DNA of 30,817 bases, from positions 257,019-287,835 of the forward strand of contig MNCI01018063.1 of the NCBI GenBank assembly GCA_015680685.1. Direction: 5' to 3'. Position numbers and translations under genes: made by a program. The notes beneath the pieces are model-generated. The model had not been told where the DNA came from. It searched no databases and saw only the letters and a list, made by a program, of their open reading frames with translations. This document shows positions 29,623 to 30,817 of the stretch, piece after piece. The stretch is from Gnetum montanum. Its lineage: Eukaryota; Streptophyta; Gnetopsida; Gnetales; Gnetaceae. Every line of letters begins with the position of its first letter. Positions within the stretch are counted from its first letter, which is position 1.

Positions 29623-30817
29623 TCACTTGAAGGAAAGTAACATATTTGAGAATATAGTATTTGACACTTGAAGAGAGGTAATAGTTTTGCTCTTACTATT
29701 GGAAAATAAGTGCACATCCAAGCTTCCAAATAGAGTAAAGAGCAAGTGATTAACAACAATTCCAAATTTAGAGAAATGAAGTAGACAAAGTAGGTTGATC
29801 ACCAAGAATGACTTCATTGATGCTTACTTAAAAGTTGTTATAAATTTTAGATGTTCATTTCCCATAATGTTAAGAGTTAGGATACTCAAAAAAATATGAG
29901 AAAATGAATCTTCACTTCTACAAAGAGGGCATTGAGGAAAAACAATTTTAATATATTTAAGAAAAGCACCAATATGAAGACCTTGATGAATAAGACACCA
30001 TAAAAAATCTAAATTTTAGTAAATGTAGAAGCTCTTCACATATCGTTTATTTTCATCATCAAAAAGTACAATAATAATTGCATTTTCTAGGCCTTATTGA
30101 ATTTGTTATGAATAAAATCATTCTTTGTAATAAACTCATAAGCAACTTTCGAAGTAAAATGAAAAACGTATTTGCCATCCTTACAAAAAATATCTAGAAA
30201 AGCTTGATGCAAATTCTTATCAACTTTAAATAAATTCTTAAGATTATAAATCAAATTTTCAAATTTCTTTTTCCTCTTTTTATTCAAATAATAGAGGCTA
30301 TAAGCTTCATTCTAGGGAATCCATCTATCACACATACACAAACAAGAAACTACAATGATATCAAATATACTCCAAGTAGTACACAATCTAGATGCATTAG
30401 TAGTCTAAGATCCTTAATTAAAAGGAAGCCACCTTGGGCTAATATACTTAAGCATAACTTCAAAAAATGTAATATGATTTTCATTCTAATATTTACTAAG
30501 CTTGCACCATGTCTTCCAAATTTGTTTAAGAATTAAAGAACCAAGAATGGAAATGGCTTGAAGAAAATAAAGATAGTGAGGAAAGTTATTAGAATTAGTT
30601 ATTATGCTTTTTAGATTTTCCTTGCATAATTTTATTCTTTAAAAAAGTACTTAAACATCATTTCCATTAATGCACTTTGCAATCACTTTTTCTACAAGAT
30701 AAATACCTTAGTTATAATAATTAATGAGGCCATGTCCTTCATCTGTTTTACTATTAGTGCAAATATCCCAGCTCTAGAAAAACCTTTTCTATTTAGCTTA
30801 GTAGACCAAAAAAAAAA
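29623..30817 (-). pseudogene. C-terminal part of a LINE polymerase with zf-RVT domain
   Basis: Read on the minus strand across stops and frameshifts, this follows the end of plant LINE ORF2. From the window edge: a WDICTNSKTDEGHGLINYYN piece (about 30775-30716), EKVIAKCINGNDV, then a 66-codon open piece (30287-30087) with NLKNLFKVDKNLHQAFLDIF and YVFHFTSKVAYEFITKNDF. Next is FLWCLIHQGLHIGAFLKYIK followed by FPQCPLCRSEDSFSHIF (about 30010-29895), the CxxC...H zinc-binding signature of the zf-RVT domain. GDQPTLSTSF and SLALYSIWKLGCALIFQ (about 29800-29700) match the Trp-rich segment after it. The reverse transcriptase core lies beyond the window or is lost. It is a different LINE copy from the GC-rich one at the left end. 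Confidence 0.72.

Overview
This is a plant nuclear window made almost entirely of old, overlapping transposable elements. I found no intact cellular gene. The DNA is AT-rich apart from a GC-rich island at the left end. It combines very large Ty3/gypsy elements of the Athila/Tat type, plant LINEs of the DUF4283 type, and heavily decayed intergenic sequence. That fits a large-genome seed plant, and a gymnosperm is my best guess; the genus cannot be read from the sequence.

Layout, left to right. (1) 1-1125 is the 5' part of a LINE on the minus strand, with an open ORF1 carrying a DUF4283 domain and the first codons of a second ORF. (2) 1126-2714 is AT-rich and holds one promoter-like, possibly LTR-derived segment. 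(3) 2715-7577 is a decayed plus-strand LTR retrotransposon with about 515-bp LTRs, an initiator-Met-type primer site and a near-perfect 5-bp target duplication. Its 3' internal half holds an intronless, broken copy of a CCR4/Angel-type deadenylase nuclease domain. A short 5S-rRNA-like segment lies farther upstream. (4) 7578-10785 is AT-rich with no recognisable gene. (5) 10786-28772 is an 18-kb minus-strand LTR retrotransposon (the 'outer' element): 835-860-bp LTRs, decayed Asp-type primer site, gag, and then a second coding region with a globular domain and a coiled coil where pol would be expected. (6) 18381-27275 is an 8.9-kb minus-strand Tat/Ogre-like element (the 'inner' element) inserted into the outer gag. 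It has a perfect TGCAT target duplication, about 1.5-kb LTRs, gag and an aspartic protease, but no reverse transcriptase or integrase. (7) 28773-30817 is AT-rich and then carries the C-terminal, zinc-binding end of a second LINE polymerase on the minus strand.

Nothing here works as a pathway. The most interesting signals are the captured CCR4-like gene, the two large elements that lack pol but keep gag, the modular tandem arrays in the inner element (one family occurring at both ends of its internal region), the recurring GATATC-plus-TATA promoter layout in the outer element, and the apparent conflict between nesting order and LTR divergence.
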